DNA of 10,731 nt, taken from NCBI GenBank assembly GCA_030601545.1, contig JAUVTM010000045.1, positions 1-10,731 on the forward strand. The letters run 5' to 3'. The position numbers were made by a program, and so were the translations under genes. Below, piece after piece: positions 1 to 6,279 of this stretch. Position 1 is the stretch's first letter; every line of letters starts with the position of its first letter. The notes under the pieces were generated by a model, which was not told the DNA's origin, did no database searches, and was given only the letters and a program-made list of their open reading frames with translations. The stretch comes from Syntrophobacterales bacterium. GTDB taxonomy: Bacteria > Desulfobacterota > Syntrophobacteria > BM002.

Positions 1-55
1 AGCCGTAGTCGTGCCAATATTTCTCAATTGCTAGGATCAATTCCTGGAATGTCAT
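1..55 (-). CDS. glyQ: Glycyl-tRNA synthetase alpha subunit, N-terminal fragment
   Basis: Only the first 18 codons lie in the window; the gene continues past the left edge. The peptide begins MTFQELILAIEKYWHDYG, the characteristic opening of the alpha chain of heterotetrameric (alpha2beta2) bacterial glycyl-tRNA synthetase, whose family members start with a close variant of MTFQDLILxLQxFWxxxG. The alpha subunit carries the class II catalytic core that activates glycine and charges tRNA-Gly in the cytoplasm, working with GlyS. The ATG is at 55-53 and is preceded by AAGGAG (complement at 62-67) at a good distance, which supports the start. recO lies upstream on the same strand but is separated by about 360 bp of repeat-rich spacer, so glyQ may have its own promoter. 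The identification is firm for so short a piece because of the strong motif, the ribosome binding site and the recO-glyQ neighbourhood common in proteobacteria. Confidence 0.85.
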   Translation of the reverse strand, partial: MTFQELILAIEKYWHDYG

Positions 56-61
56 GGGAGA

Positions 62-67
62 CTCCTT
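62..67 (-). promoter_or_regulatory. Ribosome binding site of glyQ
   Basis: The minus strand reads AAGGAG followed by six bases and the ATG of glyQ. It is one of the clearest Shine-Dalgarno sequences in the window and fixes the glyQ start. Confidence 0.7.
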
Positions 68-191
68 GCCTTGGATAAGAAAGGGTGTGGGTATGGATTA
101 ACGAAGTAAGTTACCTTGCCGCTGGTTCTCTGTCAAGCCCATTATCCACAGGATCTGCGGCCCCAATAAGCACTGGGCACATTTGGGATTT

Positions 192-220
192 GTCCTTCGG
201 ACTCCCACCCTTCGGGCGGG
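192..220. other. Two tandem triloop hairpins in the glyQ leader
   Basis: GTCC-TTC-GGAC (192-202) is immediately followed by CCCACCC-TTC-GGGCGGG (204-220). Both close on a TTC triloop, or GAA on the minus strand. The second has seven paired positions with one A/C mismatch. Neither is followed by a T tract on either strand, so they are not simple intrinsic terminators. They may shape the leader RNA or belong to the repeat family that fills this spacer. Confidence 0.5.
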
Positions 221-233
221 TTCCCGGTTTCAG

Positions 234-254
234 ATTTCGGATTTCGGATTTCCT
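234..254. repeat. Heptamer tandem repeat (ATTTCGG)
   Basis: Two exact copies and one degenerate copy of ATTTCGG lie end to end, preceded by the related GTTTCAG. A 7-bp period is not a multiple of three, so this is non-coding. Heptamers of the same general form (ATTNNAG) recur at 3624-3658. Confidence 0.7.
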
Positions 255-263
255 ATTACAACA

Positions 264-359
264 AATGACAGCGCAGCGTAATGATCTAATGACGCCGAAG
301 GCAAATGACGGCGTAGCCTAATGACAGCCTAGCGTAATGACCTAATGACGGCGACCGCA
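264..359. repeat. Phased AATGAC repeat, 16- and 8-bp units
   Basis: AATGAC, or AATGAT once, begins at 264, 280, 288, 304, 320, 336 and 344. The steps are 16, 8, 16, 16, 16 and 8, so all seven copies fall in one 8-bp phase. The long units are AATGAC plus a ten-base tail such as AGCGCAGCGT, GCCGAAGGCA, GGCGTAGCCT or AGCCTAGCGT. Several tails contain a short quasi-palindrome of the GCC-GAA-GGC type. The short units are only AATGATCT and AATGACCT. The period excludes coding. The array is too short and irregular to be CRISPR and has no cas gene nearby. Confidence 0.8.
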
Positions 360-414
360 TTGCGGATATGGTTGCATACCCCAAAAACGTTGCAACGACT
401 TGAAACAACTACCT

Positions 415-1188
415 CTAAGGTGAATCTGTCGGCTGTAGGGCGCCTATCTGATAAAGGAGCTTGAGAGATTTCAAATCCTTCTCTAAATAATGCCTGACAA
501 GATCAATAAGAAGGAAGCGACACTCCTGGCGGGATTGGCGTAGGAATCTGAGACGCCAAAGTTTGGCAAGGGGAAGTTGCTGCGCTTGGCGGAGTAGCAT
601 CACAGTACCCAAAGAAACCGGATAGGGTTGTTGACCATGTTTATGGTCTTTGCATACGAGACCACCCTGGAGGATGGAGAAAAACCAATTTCCACCAGCA
701 CGAGGTTTCCGGCCGCAAAGAACGCAGCCTTGCAGGTTTGGACCATATCCACTCAAATGTAATATCCGGGTCTGGAACAGCAAGGAAGTGTTTTCAGGCT
801 CCGCCCCTCGCTCTAGTTGTTCAAGGTATTGGTAGAGCAGGTCGAAGAGGGCGGCGTTGGCCTGTCTTTCCGGCGACATTCCCAATACTATCTCGCAGCT
901 GAGGCTGGCATATCCCAAACGGGCGATGTCGCTTCGGAGGGCGGTGAAGGCGTTCTTGAGCTCGCTGGCATCGAGCCGTACTAGTCCAGAGGTTGGCCGG
1001 TCCACATAGGTAACAGAGACGTGGGAACAAGGTTCCAAGGTGTGAACAAATCTTTTCTTGCTGCGCCGTGCCCCTTTGGCGATACCGGTGAGTTGCCCGT
1101 GGTTTCTGCTGAAAAAAGTGATCAAGCGATCCGATTCGCTGTAGTCCCTGGTGCGGAGAATGATCGCCTCGTCTCGGCGAATTGCCAT
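415..1188 (-). CDS. recO: DNA repair protein RecO
   Basis: RecO acts in the RecFOR pathway. It anneals single strands and, with RecR, loads RecA onto SSB-coated DNA at gaps. The 257-residue product has the expected length. Residues about 1-80 form the OB-fold, opening MAIRRDEAIILRTRDYSESD, which fits the family pattern of a short start followed by a conserved Y-x-E-x-D segment. A helical C-terminal domain follows. It carries a zinc-knuckle-like pair, C155-x2-C158 and C179-x2-H182. Many RecO proteins have CxxC at both sites, so the fourth ligand here may be histidine (H182 or H184). The start is supported by AGAAGG (complement at 1195-1200) seven bases upstream. The gene follows mgtE by 54 bp with no terminator in between, so co-transcription with rodZ-mgtE is likely. 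glyQ follows after a spacer. Confidence 0.92.
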   Translation of the reverse strand: MAIRRDEAIILRTRDYSESDRLITFFSRNHGQLTGIAKGARRSKKRFVHTLEPCSHVSVTYVDRPTSGLVRLDASELKNAFTALRSDIARLGYASLSCEIVLGMSPERQANAALFDLLYQYLEQLERGAEPENTSLLFQTRILHLSGYGPNLQGCVLCGRKPRAGGNWFFSILQGGLVCKDHKHGQQPYPVSLGTVMLLRQAQQLPLAKLWRLRFLRQSRQECRFLLIDLVRHYLEKDLKSLKLLYQIGALQPTDSP

Positions 1189-1194
1189 GATTAA

Positions 1195-1200
1195 CCTTCT
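1195..1200 (-). promoter_or_regulatory. Ribosome binding site of recO
   Basis: The minus strand reads AGAAGG, then six bases, then the ATG of recO. It lies in the 54-bp mgtE-recO gap and supports independent initiation on a shared message. Confidence 0.55.
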
Positions 1201-1242
1201 GCGGGGCCTTTTAGCAACCCAAAAGCGGCGCTACCGGTTGCT

Positions 1243-2601
1243 TCAGCGAACGATGTATTTCAAAAAAGCGGTGGAGATGGAAAGGTAGATGAGGATGCCG
1301 GTGATGTCATTGGCTGTGGTAACGAAGGGCCCGGAAGACACCGCCGGATCGATACCCAACCGCTCGAAACCGATGGGCACCAGGGTGCCCATGAGCGAGG
1401 CTACCACGATGGCTCCGGCCATGGCGCAGCCCACGGTGAGCCCTAGGGCGAGGTTCCGGTGCCAGAGTTCTGCGGCGACCCCTATGGTGAGGCCGCAGGC
1501 AAGGGCCATGAGCAGTCCCACTCGTGCCTCCTTGAATATGGTGCGGCCCAACATGTGCAGATCAATATCGCCGGTGGCCAATCCCCGCACCGTAATCGTT
1601 GATGCCTGGATGCCCACGTTGCCGCCCATACCGGTGATCACCGGCACAAAGGTGACCAGCACAATGGCATCGGCCAGGGTCACCTTGAAAAGCCAAAGAA
1701 GATAGCCTGTGAATAATCCGCCAAATAGGTTGGTGAGAAGCCAGGGAAGGCGGAGACGAGAAATCTTCCAAATTTGGTCGCCGTAGACCAGTTCATCTTC
1801 GTGGGTTCCAGCCATGCGCAAGACATCTTCGGAGATCTCTTCCTCGATTATGTCTATAACATCGTCAATGGTTATCCGCCCCACCAGGCTGCCATCGGAC
1901 TCTACCACCGGTGCCGAAATAATGTCATACTTCTGGAATATCCTGGCAACATGTTCCTGGTCCATTTCCACCGGGATGGGGCGAACACTGGTGTCCATGA
2001 CCTGTGAAACGGTGTCGTCTGGGTCTGACAGAATCAGACGCCGCAAACTCAACTGTCCCACCACCTGCTTGCGAGAGTTAATCACGAAGATATTTGCCAG
2101 CCCTTCCAAGTCCTTGCCATGCTCACGAAAATGCTTGATGGTATCAGCAATGGTTGCCTCCTGGGGCACTGTCAGCAACTCGGCTTGCATGATGCCGCCA
2201 GCGGTTTCCTCGTCATAGGCCAGGAGGCGACGAACCTCTCTGGAATCCTCGACGTCAATGGAGGCCAGCACCTCTTCGACCACCTCTTCCGGGACGCTGG
2301 CAAGAAGATCTGCGGCATCGTCAGAGTCCAATTCGTCAACGATTTCGCCCAGACGTTGGTGAGGTAAATCGGCCAGGATCTGATCTTGAGAAAACTCCGA
2401 GAGTTCAGCGATTACCTCTGAAGCCGTATCAATATCCAGCTCTCGGAATAGCGTTTTCTTCTCATGTTCGTCCAGAGCCTCGAACAAATCTGCAATGTCG
2501 GCAGGGTGAAGGTCCGCCAGCAATTGAACCGCCTCAACCAACCTATTCTGGTTCAGATCCGCCTTCAACAATGAGACAGTGTCGCTGCGTTCCTTGGTCA
2601 T
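1243..2601 (-). CDS. mgtE: Magnesium transporter MgtE
   Basis: This is an inner-membrane Mg2+ channel/transporter gated by cytoplasmic Mg2+ sensing. The 452-residue length is typical. Residues about 10-130 form the acidic helical MgtE N domain. Two CBS domains follow at about 135-195 and 200-258 (the second includes ISAPVVESDGSLVGRITIDD). A connecting helix leads to five predicted membrane segments from about 285 to 450. The family signature PVITGMGGNVGIQASTI is at 320-336, and SSGPFVTTANDITG at 422-435 supplies the conserved pore aspartate D432. The product appears intact. Its ATG overlaps the rodZ stop codon as ATGA, and no strong ribosome binding site is visible, so translation is probably coupled to rodZ. 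I see no magnesium riboswitch upstream. Control may be post-translational through the N and CBS domains, as established for this family. Confidence 0.95.
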   Translation of the reverse strand: MTKERSDTVSLLKADLNQNRLVEAVQLLADLHPADIADLFEALDEHEKKTLFRELDIDTASEVIAELSEFSQDQILADLPHQRLGEIVDELDSDDAADLLASVPEEVVEEVLASIDVEDSREVRRLLAYDEETAGGIMQAELLTVPQEATIADTIKHFREHGKDLEGLANIFVINSRKQVVGQLSLRRLILSDPDDTVSQVMDTSVRPIPVEMDQEHVARIFQKYDIISAPVVESDGSLVGRITIDDVIDIIEEEISEDVLRMAGTHEDELVYGDQIWKISRLRLPWLLTNLFGGLFTGYLLWLFKVTLADAIVLVTFVPVITGMGGNVGIQASTITVRGLATGDIDLHMLGRTIFKEARVGLLMALACGLTIGVAAELWHRNLALGLTVGCAMAGAIVVASLMGTLVPIGFERLGIDPAVSSGPFVTTANDITGILIYLSISTAFLKYIVR

Positions 2602-3554
2602 GGTCTGTTCACCGGCTCTATCTGTTCAATATCTGGTGTGAGGAGCAAGGAAGGATCAGGTAGTTTCAGGTAAACTACCTGACCTGCTTCACCCAACCGT
2701 TTGAGGGGTTCATCATTCAGGTAGAGTTGGATACCACCTGCATTGCCAATGAGAAGTTTGTAACTTGATGACGCCCGCCATGTTAGCTGTTCACCCGGCT
2801 GAAGCAGGTATTCATGCTCCCCAGTCTCATCGGTGCTAATACGGATCCAGGTGGTTTCAGCTGCCTCGGCCCTAAGCAGGTATGGGGATTGGCCAGGAGG
2901 AAGTATTCTCACTTCCTGCAAGGATTCACCTGAGGGATAACCACTGCCTTCACCAATTTTGGACACTTCTGCACCAGTGGAGGCAGCAGGGGCAGTCCGA
3001 CCACCTAATTCAGAGCTGTCAGATTCTGATCCAGTCATCAACTCGCCCTGAGTCCGTCTGGAACTCTGAGCGGACTTTGTCTGGTTGATTCCAGAGTCAG
3101 GAGCACTCTTGACCGCTCTCTGGTCCACAGCAGTTGGGGAGACGAACTCTCCACTTGAGGAAGACGTGGACTGCTTTCTCACAGAGCTGGAGCGGTACCA
3201 AAAGAAGATCAAACCTGTTAGCAGGGTAAGGGCAATGACGAGAACAAGCAGCTTCTTATTGGAGGATTGAGGCTGCAGTCGTTGATGAAATTTCTCCATC
3301 CTTTCCTGAGGGTTTCCCACTTCCTCAATCACATTCTGGTATTCAACAATCACCTCTTCCGGATCCAGACCAATCTTCTCTGCATAAGCTTTCAGAAATC
3401 CCTTAATGAGGATCGGGGCGGGGAGTTGCTCAACGTTCCCATTCTCGATGGCCCGCAGCATCTCCATACTGATTCTGGTCTCGGCGAAGATTTGTTCCAG
3501 GCTTATACCTCTCGCCTGTCGTTCTGCTCGCAAATATTCGCCGAGACTCTTCAT
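2598..3554 (-). CDS. rodZ: RodZ-like cytoskeletal/HTH membrane protein
   Basis: RodZ proteins tie MreB filaments to the inner membrane and help maintain rod shape. The 318-residue product has the full architecture. An HTH_25-type helix-turn-helix domain spans residues about 4-65 (MKSLGEYLRAERQARGISLE, then a TRISMEMLRAIENG recognition region). A basic segment precedes one membrane helix at 101-119. A low-complexity Ser/Gln/Glu-rich linker runs about 121-220, and a C-terminal beta-rich DUF4115-like domain occupies about 228-300, including WIRISTDE and GEQLTWRA. I chose the ATG at 3554 because AGAGGTGG lies just upstream and the HTH begins there. The frame extends back to a TTG at 3614, but that adds 20 residues that look non-native and overlap a repeat. 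The stop codon overlaps mgtE. A related HTH regulator is less likely given the membrane anchor and C-terminal domain. Confidence 0.87.
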   Translation of the reverse strand: MKSLGEYLRAERQARGISLEQIFAETRISMEMLRAIENGNVEQLPAPILIKGFLKAYAEKIGLDPEEVIVEYQNVIEEVGNPQERMEKFHQRLQPQSSNKKLLVLVIALTLLTGLIFFWYRSSSVRKQSTSSSSGEFVSPTAVDQRAVKSAPDSGINQTKSAQSSRRTQGELMTGSESDSSELGGRTAPAASTGAEVSKIGEGSGYPSGESLQEVRILPPGQSPYLLRAEAAETTWIRISTDETGEHEYLLQPGEQLTWRASSSYKLLIGNAGGIQLYLNDEPLKRLGEAGQVVYLKLPDPSLLLTPDIEQIEPVNRP

Positions 3555-3561
3555 GTTTACG

Positions 3562-3569
3562 CCACCTCT
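3562..3569 (-). promoter_or_regulatory. Ribosome binding site deciding the rodZ start
   Basis: The minus strand reads AGAGGTGG, seven bases before the ATG at 3554. It favours this start over the upstream in-frame TTG at 3614, which lies inside an inverted-repeat element. Confidence 0.6.
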
Positions 3570-3598
3570 CACGGTGAAAGCAGTCAAGGTGAGACTAG

Positions 3599-3711
3599 AC
3601 CACCAAGGACACAAAGAGATGGGATTTCAGATTGATGATTGTAGATTGCAGATTGTCTGAATCTATAATCTGAAATCTCGAACCTCAAGTATCCTTTGTG
3701 ATCTCTGTGGT
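3599..3711. repeat. Nested inverted repeat with internal heptamers
   Basis: The outer arms are ACCACCAAGGACACAAAG (3599-3616) and CTTTGTGATCTCTGTGGT (3694-3711), which are imperfect reverse complements. The inner arms are GATTTCAGATT...GTAGAT (3623-3646) and ATCTATAATCTGAAATC (3661-3677). Between them, ATTTCAG, ATTGATG, ATTGTAG, ATTGCAG and ATTGTCT follow one another in an exact 7-bp period from 3624 to 3658. There is no open frame of note. The element fills most of the asnS-rodZ gap and would fold as a long hairpin if transcribed. It may be a non-autonomous repeat or a transcription-attenuating structure, but no T tract follows. Confidence 0.65.
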
Positions 3712-3739
3712 TCAATATTACCATGGCACTGATCCGGTG

Positions 3740-5038
3740 CTAGGGGTAGATGCGCTGTAACATTCTTGGAAACGGAATAGCTTCGCGTAGATGTTTGATG
3801 CCGCAAATCCAGGCCACGGTGCGCTCAATTCCAAGACCGAAGCCTGAATGGGGCACCGAGCCATAGCGTCGTAGATCAAGATACCACTCGAAGGGCTCCC
3901 GGGGTAGATCGTGCTGCGCCAGTTTCTCCAAAAGCTTGTTGTAGTCATCTTCTCTCTGAGAGCCGCCAATAATCTCTCCATAACCCTCAGGCGCTAGCAC
4001 ATCAACACAGAGGGCTAGGTCAGGCTTATCTGGATCACTTTTCATGTAAAAAGCTTTGGTTTGCAATGGGTAGTGGGTAATCATTACGGGTCGATCAAAC
4101 TGTTCTGAAATGAGAGTATCCTCGGTGGGACCAAAATCTTCACCCCACTCGTGGTCGATGCCGTTTTGTCGCAAAAGATCCAGGGCTTCATCGTACGTTG
4201 TTCGCGGAAAGGGAGGTTGCACCGACTCGAGTTTGCTTCGTTCACGCCCCAAAACCTTGAGTTCCTCGCTTTTATGGGTGAGGACCGAATGGACCAAGTG
4301 GCTGACCAGTTGTTCGGCCAGAGAGAGAATATCCTCCAACTCGGCGAAGGCCGCCTCTGGTTCTAGCATCCAGAACTCGGTAAGGTGCCTGCGGGTTTTA
4401 GACTTCTCCGCCCTGAAGGTGGGACCAAGAGTGTAGACCTTGCCAAAAGCCATGGCACCAGCCTCGGCATACAGTTGGCCGCTTTGGGATAGGTAGGCTT
4501 TTTCATCGTAAAAATAATCGGTTTCAAAAAGGGTGGTGGTGCCCTCACAGGCAGCGGGAGTGAGAATGGGAGCATCGAAAAGAATGAATCCCTCTCGGTT
4601 CAGATACTCCCGAGCCGCTTCAATAACCTGGCTGCGGATTCGCAGAATTGCGTGTTGCTTGGGAGAGCGAAGCCAGAGATGGCGGTGGTCCAACAAAAAT
4701 GCCGGTCCGTGTTCCTTGGGGGTGATGGGATAATCTTCAGCCACCTGGATAACGGTAATATCGTTCACCTGCAGCTCGTGACCACCGGGAGATCTGGTGT
4801 CTTCATGGACGGTTCCGGTGACCACCAAAGAGGACTCTTGTGTCAGGGTATCGGTGAGGGCAAAGGTAGCAGGGCTCACCTCGTTCTTTACCACCACAGC
4901 CTGGATGGTTCCCGTGCCGTCTCTGATAAGGAGAAAGCGGACCTTGCCGCTTGACCGTTTGCTGTAAAGCCAACCACGGATCGTCACCGTCTGATCAACA
5001 AACTGGCCAATAGTATCAACAGTGGAGATTTCAGCCAT
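3740..5038 (-). CDS. asnS: Asparaginyl-tRNA synthetase
   Basis: This is a cytoplasmic class IIb aminoacyl-tRNA synthetase that activates asparagine with ATP and charges tRNA-Asn. The product has 432 residues. The N-terminal OB-fold anticodon-binding domain is at about 16-100 ([24 protein letters not shown]). Motif 1 is near 150-161, motif 2 at 208-228 ([20 protein letters not shown]), GEIIGGSQR at 354-362 and motif 3 at 400-410 ([11 protein letters not shown]). The protein ends in the family-typical RIYP. FRAEKS...EFWMLEPE and [10 protein letters not shown] point to AsnRS rather than AspRS. The length and the [20 protein letters not shown] segment resemble the shorter Bacillus/Thermus-type enzyme more than the roughly 466-residue E. 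coli type. Only a weak Shine-Dalgarno precedes the ATG. Spacers carrying inverted repeats flank the gene on both sides, so its operon membership is uncertain. Confidence 0.95.
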   Translation of the reverse strand: MAEISTVDTIGQFVDQTVTIRGWLYSKRSSGKVRFLLIRDGTGTIQAVVVKNEVSPATFALTDTLTQESSLVVTGTVHEDTRSPGGHELQVNDITVIQVAEDYPITPKEHGPAFLLDHRHLWLRSPKQHAILRIRSQVIEAAREYLNREGFILFDAPILTPAACEGTTTLFETDYFYDEKAYLSQSGQLYAEAGAMAFGKVYTLGPTFRAEKSKTRRHLTEFWMLEPEAAFAELEDILSLAEQLVSHLVHSVLTHKSEELKVLGRERSKLESVQPPFPRTTYDEALDLLRQNGIDHEWGEDFGPTEDTLISEQFDRPVMITHYPLQTKAFYMKSDPDKPDLALCVDVLAPEGYGEIIGGSQREDDYNKLLEKLAQHDLPREPFEWYLDLRRYGSVPHSGFGLGIERTVAWICGIKHLREAIPFPRMLQRIYP

Positions 5039-5097
5039 AGAAATTCTCTGATCTCAGAGGTCGGCGGTTAGTAGTCGGAATCAAGGTAGTGCCCGTA

Positions 5098-5205
5098 GTC
5101 AGTTGTCCGTTGCAAGCTTATCTCAGATGCTATGCCGTAACTGGAACCCGGACCATGTTACCTGTAGTTTTCTTTGCAACTGACTAATGACAACGGACGA
5201 CTGAC
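5098..5205. repeat. Inverted repeat in the surA-asnS spacer
   Basis: GTCAGTTGTCCGTTG at 5098-5112 and CAACGGACGACTGAC at 5191-5205 are reverse complements at 14 of 15 positions, around a loop of about 78 bp. The right arm is preceded by a further ACTGACTAATGAC stretch, so the ACTGAC motif recurs. No T tract follows on the minus strand. This 176-bp gap between surA-like and asnS holds no gene I can support. Confidence 0.65.
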
Positions 5206-5214
5206 ACCGCAAGG

Positions 5215-6195
5215 TTAATCGACAATCTTCACATACGAGCGTTCCCGCAAACTGCTCAACCATTCCCTGTATCTGAATTCAACTTCTCTCTTGTAGAGCA
5301 AACGCCGAATGCTTTCCCGAACCTCATCCAAGGTCTTGGGGGGAGTTCTGTCCACCTCGGTAACCTTGACTATATGAAGACCTTTCTGAGTTTCAATGGC
5401 CGGGCTAATTTCGCCCGGTTCCATGTTCTGGATGGTTTTTTCCAGAATCGGCTCGAGTTCGCCCCTGGAAAAGAAACCCAGGTCACCACCCGCTTCTGCG
5501 CCGGGGCCTCGGCTATAGCGCTGAGCCAACGAGGCAAAATCGGCTCCTTCACGCAAGTGGTTCAGGATTTGTTGAGCCAGGTCATGGATGCGATCCTGCT
5601 CCTCGGCGGTGGCTGAAGGAGGGAAGGGCAGGAAAATATCCTGGAGACGCCACCGCTCTTTTCCCTGGAAGTCCTTAAGATTGGACTGATAGTAAGCTTC
5701 AACAATTTCGTCAGTGATTACGGTTTTACTTTGAACCTCGCGGCTGACAAGCTTTCTTTGTTCCAGATTCTCCTTGATTTGCTGGCGAAGGTCCGTAATC
5801 GTTCTCTCTTCCTTGCGAAGTTCAGCCTCTAGGGTTTCCCGGGTAAGAAGGTTTTCTTTCATGATTCTGGCAACCGTCTCATCTACTTCCGCCTCACTCA
5901 CGGAAATTTTCAGTCGGGAGATCTCTTGGGAGGCCAGACGTTCGTCAATAAGACGATTCAGCATATTGCGTCGCATCTCTTCCAGGGACAGCTCTCGCTC
6001 ACGAAGGAAAGGATTTTGCTCCCGCGCAGCTACCAGCGCGTTTGTCCTTTCATTGAGTTCACTCAGGGTAATAATGTCGTCATTCACGTAGGCAATGATG
6101 CGGTCTACGAGCTCCGCAGCTGAGCCAGAAGAGGGCAAAATACCTCCCAGCAGTAAAAACAACGATAACCTAAGAATCCAACTTCTCCAGCGCAC
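5215..6195 (-). CDS. surA: SurA-like periplasmic peptidyl-prolyl isomerase/chaperone
   Basis: The product is probably an exported chaperone that helps outer-membrane proteins fold in the periplasm. It has 326 residues. A signal peptide covers about 1-26: basic MRWRSWILR, a hydrophobic LSLFLLLGGI core, then a Ser/Ala-rich end with probable cleavage near SGSA-AE. A SurA N-like helical domain follows (LVDRIIAYVNDDIITLSEL at 29-47, helices to about 175). One parvulin domain lies at about 181-282, with DFASLAQRYS at 219-228, GGDLGFFSRGEL at 236-247 and GLHIVKV at 272-278. E. coli SurA has two parvulin domains, so this is the shorter single-domain form. A C-terminal helix closes the protein. The start is GTG, preceded by GGGAAGAGA. 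It lies 84 bp downstream of mfd with no terminator between. A PpiC/PrsA-type isomerase of slightly different role is the alternative. Confidence 0.87.
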   Translation of the reverse strand: MRWRSWILRLSLFLLLGGILPSSGSAAELVDRIIAYVNDDIITLSELNERTNALVAAREQNPFLRERELSLEEMRRNMLNRLIDERLASQEISRLKISVSEAEVDETVARIMKENLLTRETLEAELRKEERTITDLRQQIKENLEQRKLVSREVQSKTVITDEIVEAYYQSNLKDFQGKERWRLQDIFLPFPPSATAEEQDRIHDLAQQILNHLREGADFASLAQRYSRGPGAEAGGDLGFFSRGELEPILEKTIQNMEPGEISPAIETQKGLHIVKVTEVDRTPPKTLDEVRESIRRLLYKREVEFRYREWLSSLRERSYVKIVD

Positions 6196-6279
6196 GTCTC
6201 TTCCCAGATAACACTGGCCAAGTTGATCTAACTACCCGACCTTAAAACAAAAAGCTAATAAATTTAAATTGATAACATG

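Larger units (their letters stand above)
56..414. other. recO-glyQ spacer without a supported gene
   Basis: This 359-bp spacer holds simple repeats and hairpins rather than a gene. On the plus strand there are two adjacent triloop hairpins: GTCC-TTC-GGAC at 192-202 and CCCACCC-TTC-GGGCGGG at 204-220. A heptamer repeat follows at 234-254, then an 8/16-bp phased repeat at 264-359. The CGTTGCAACG palindrome at 387-399 is followed on the minus strand by five Ts. It has no loop, so it is not a convincing intrinsic terminator for recO. A short plus-strand frame at 85-321 runs straight through the repeats and has no protein-like features. The spacer would form the leader of a glyQ transcript. I saw no convincing T-box core in it. 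Confidence 0.7.

Noticed and set aside
56..260. T-box leader for glyQ
   Set aside because: The minus strand has GGGTGGGAGTCC next to hairpins, loosely like the T-box antiterminator core, but the conserved GGTGG-N-ACCGCG form, a specifier loop and a terminator with a T tract are not present.
85..321. Plus-strand 78-codon frame before glyQ
   Set aside because: It runs through two hairpins, the heptamer run and the 8/16-bp array. Its later residues are translations of repeats whose period is not a multiple of three.
264..359. CRISPR-like array
   Set aside because: The repeats are only 6-8 bp, the spacers are 2 or 10 bp, and there are no cas genes.
387..399. Intrinsic terminator after recO
   Set aside because: CGTTGCAACG followed by TTTTT on the minus strand is a perfect palindrome with no loop, so it cannot form a normal terminator hairpin.
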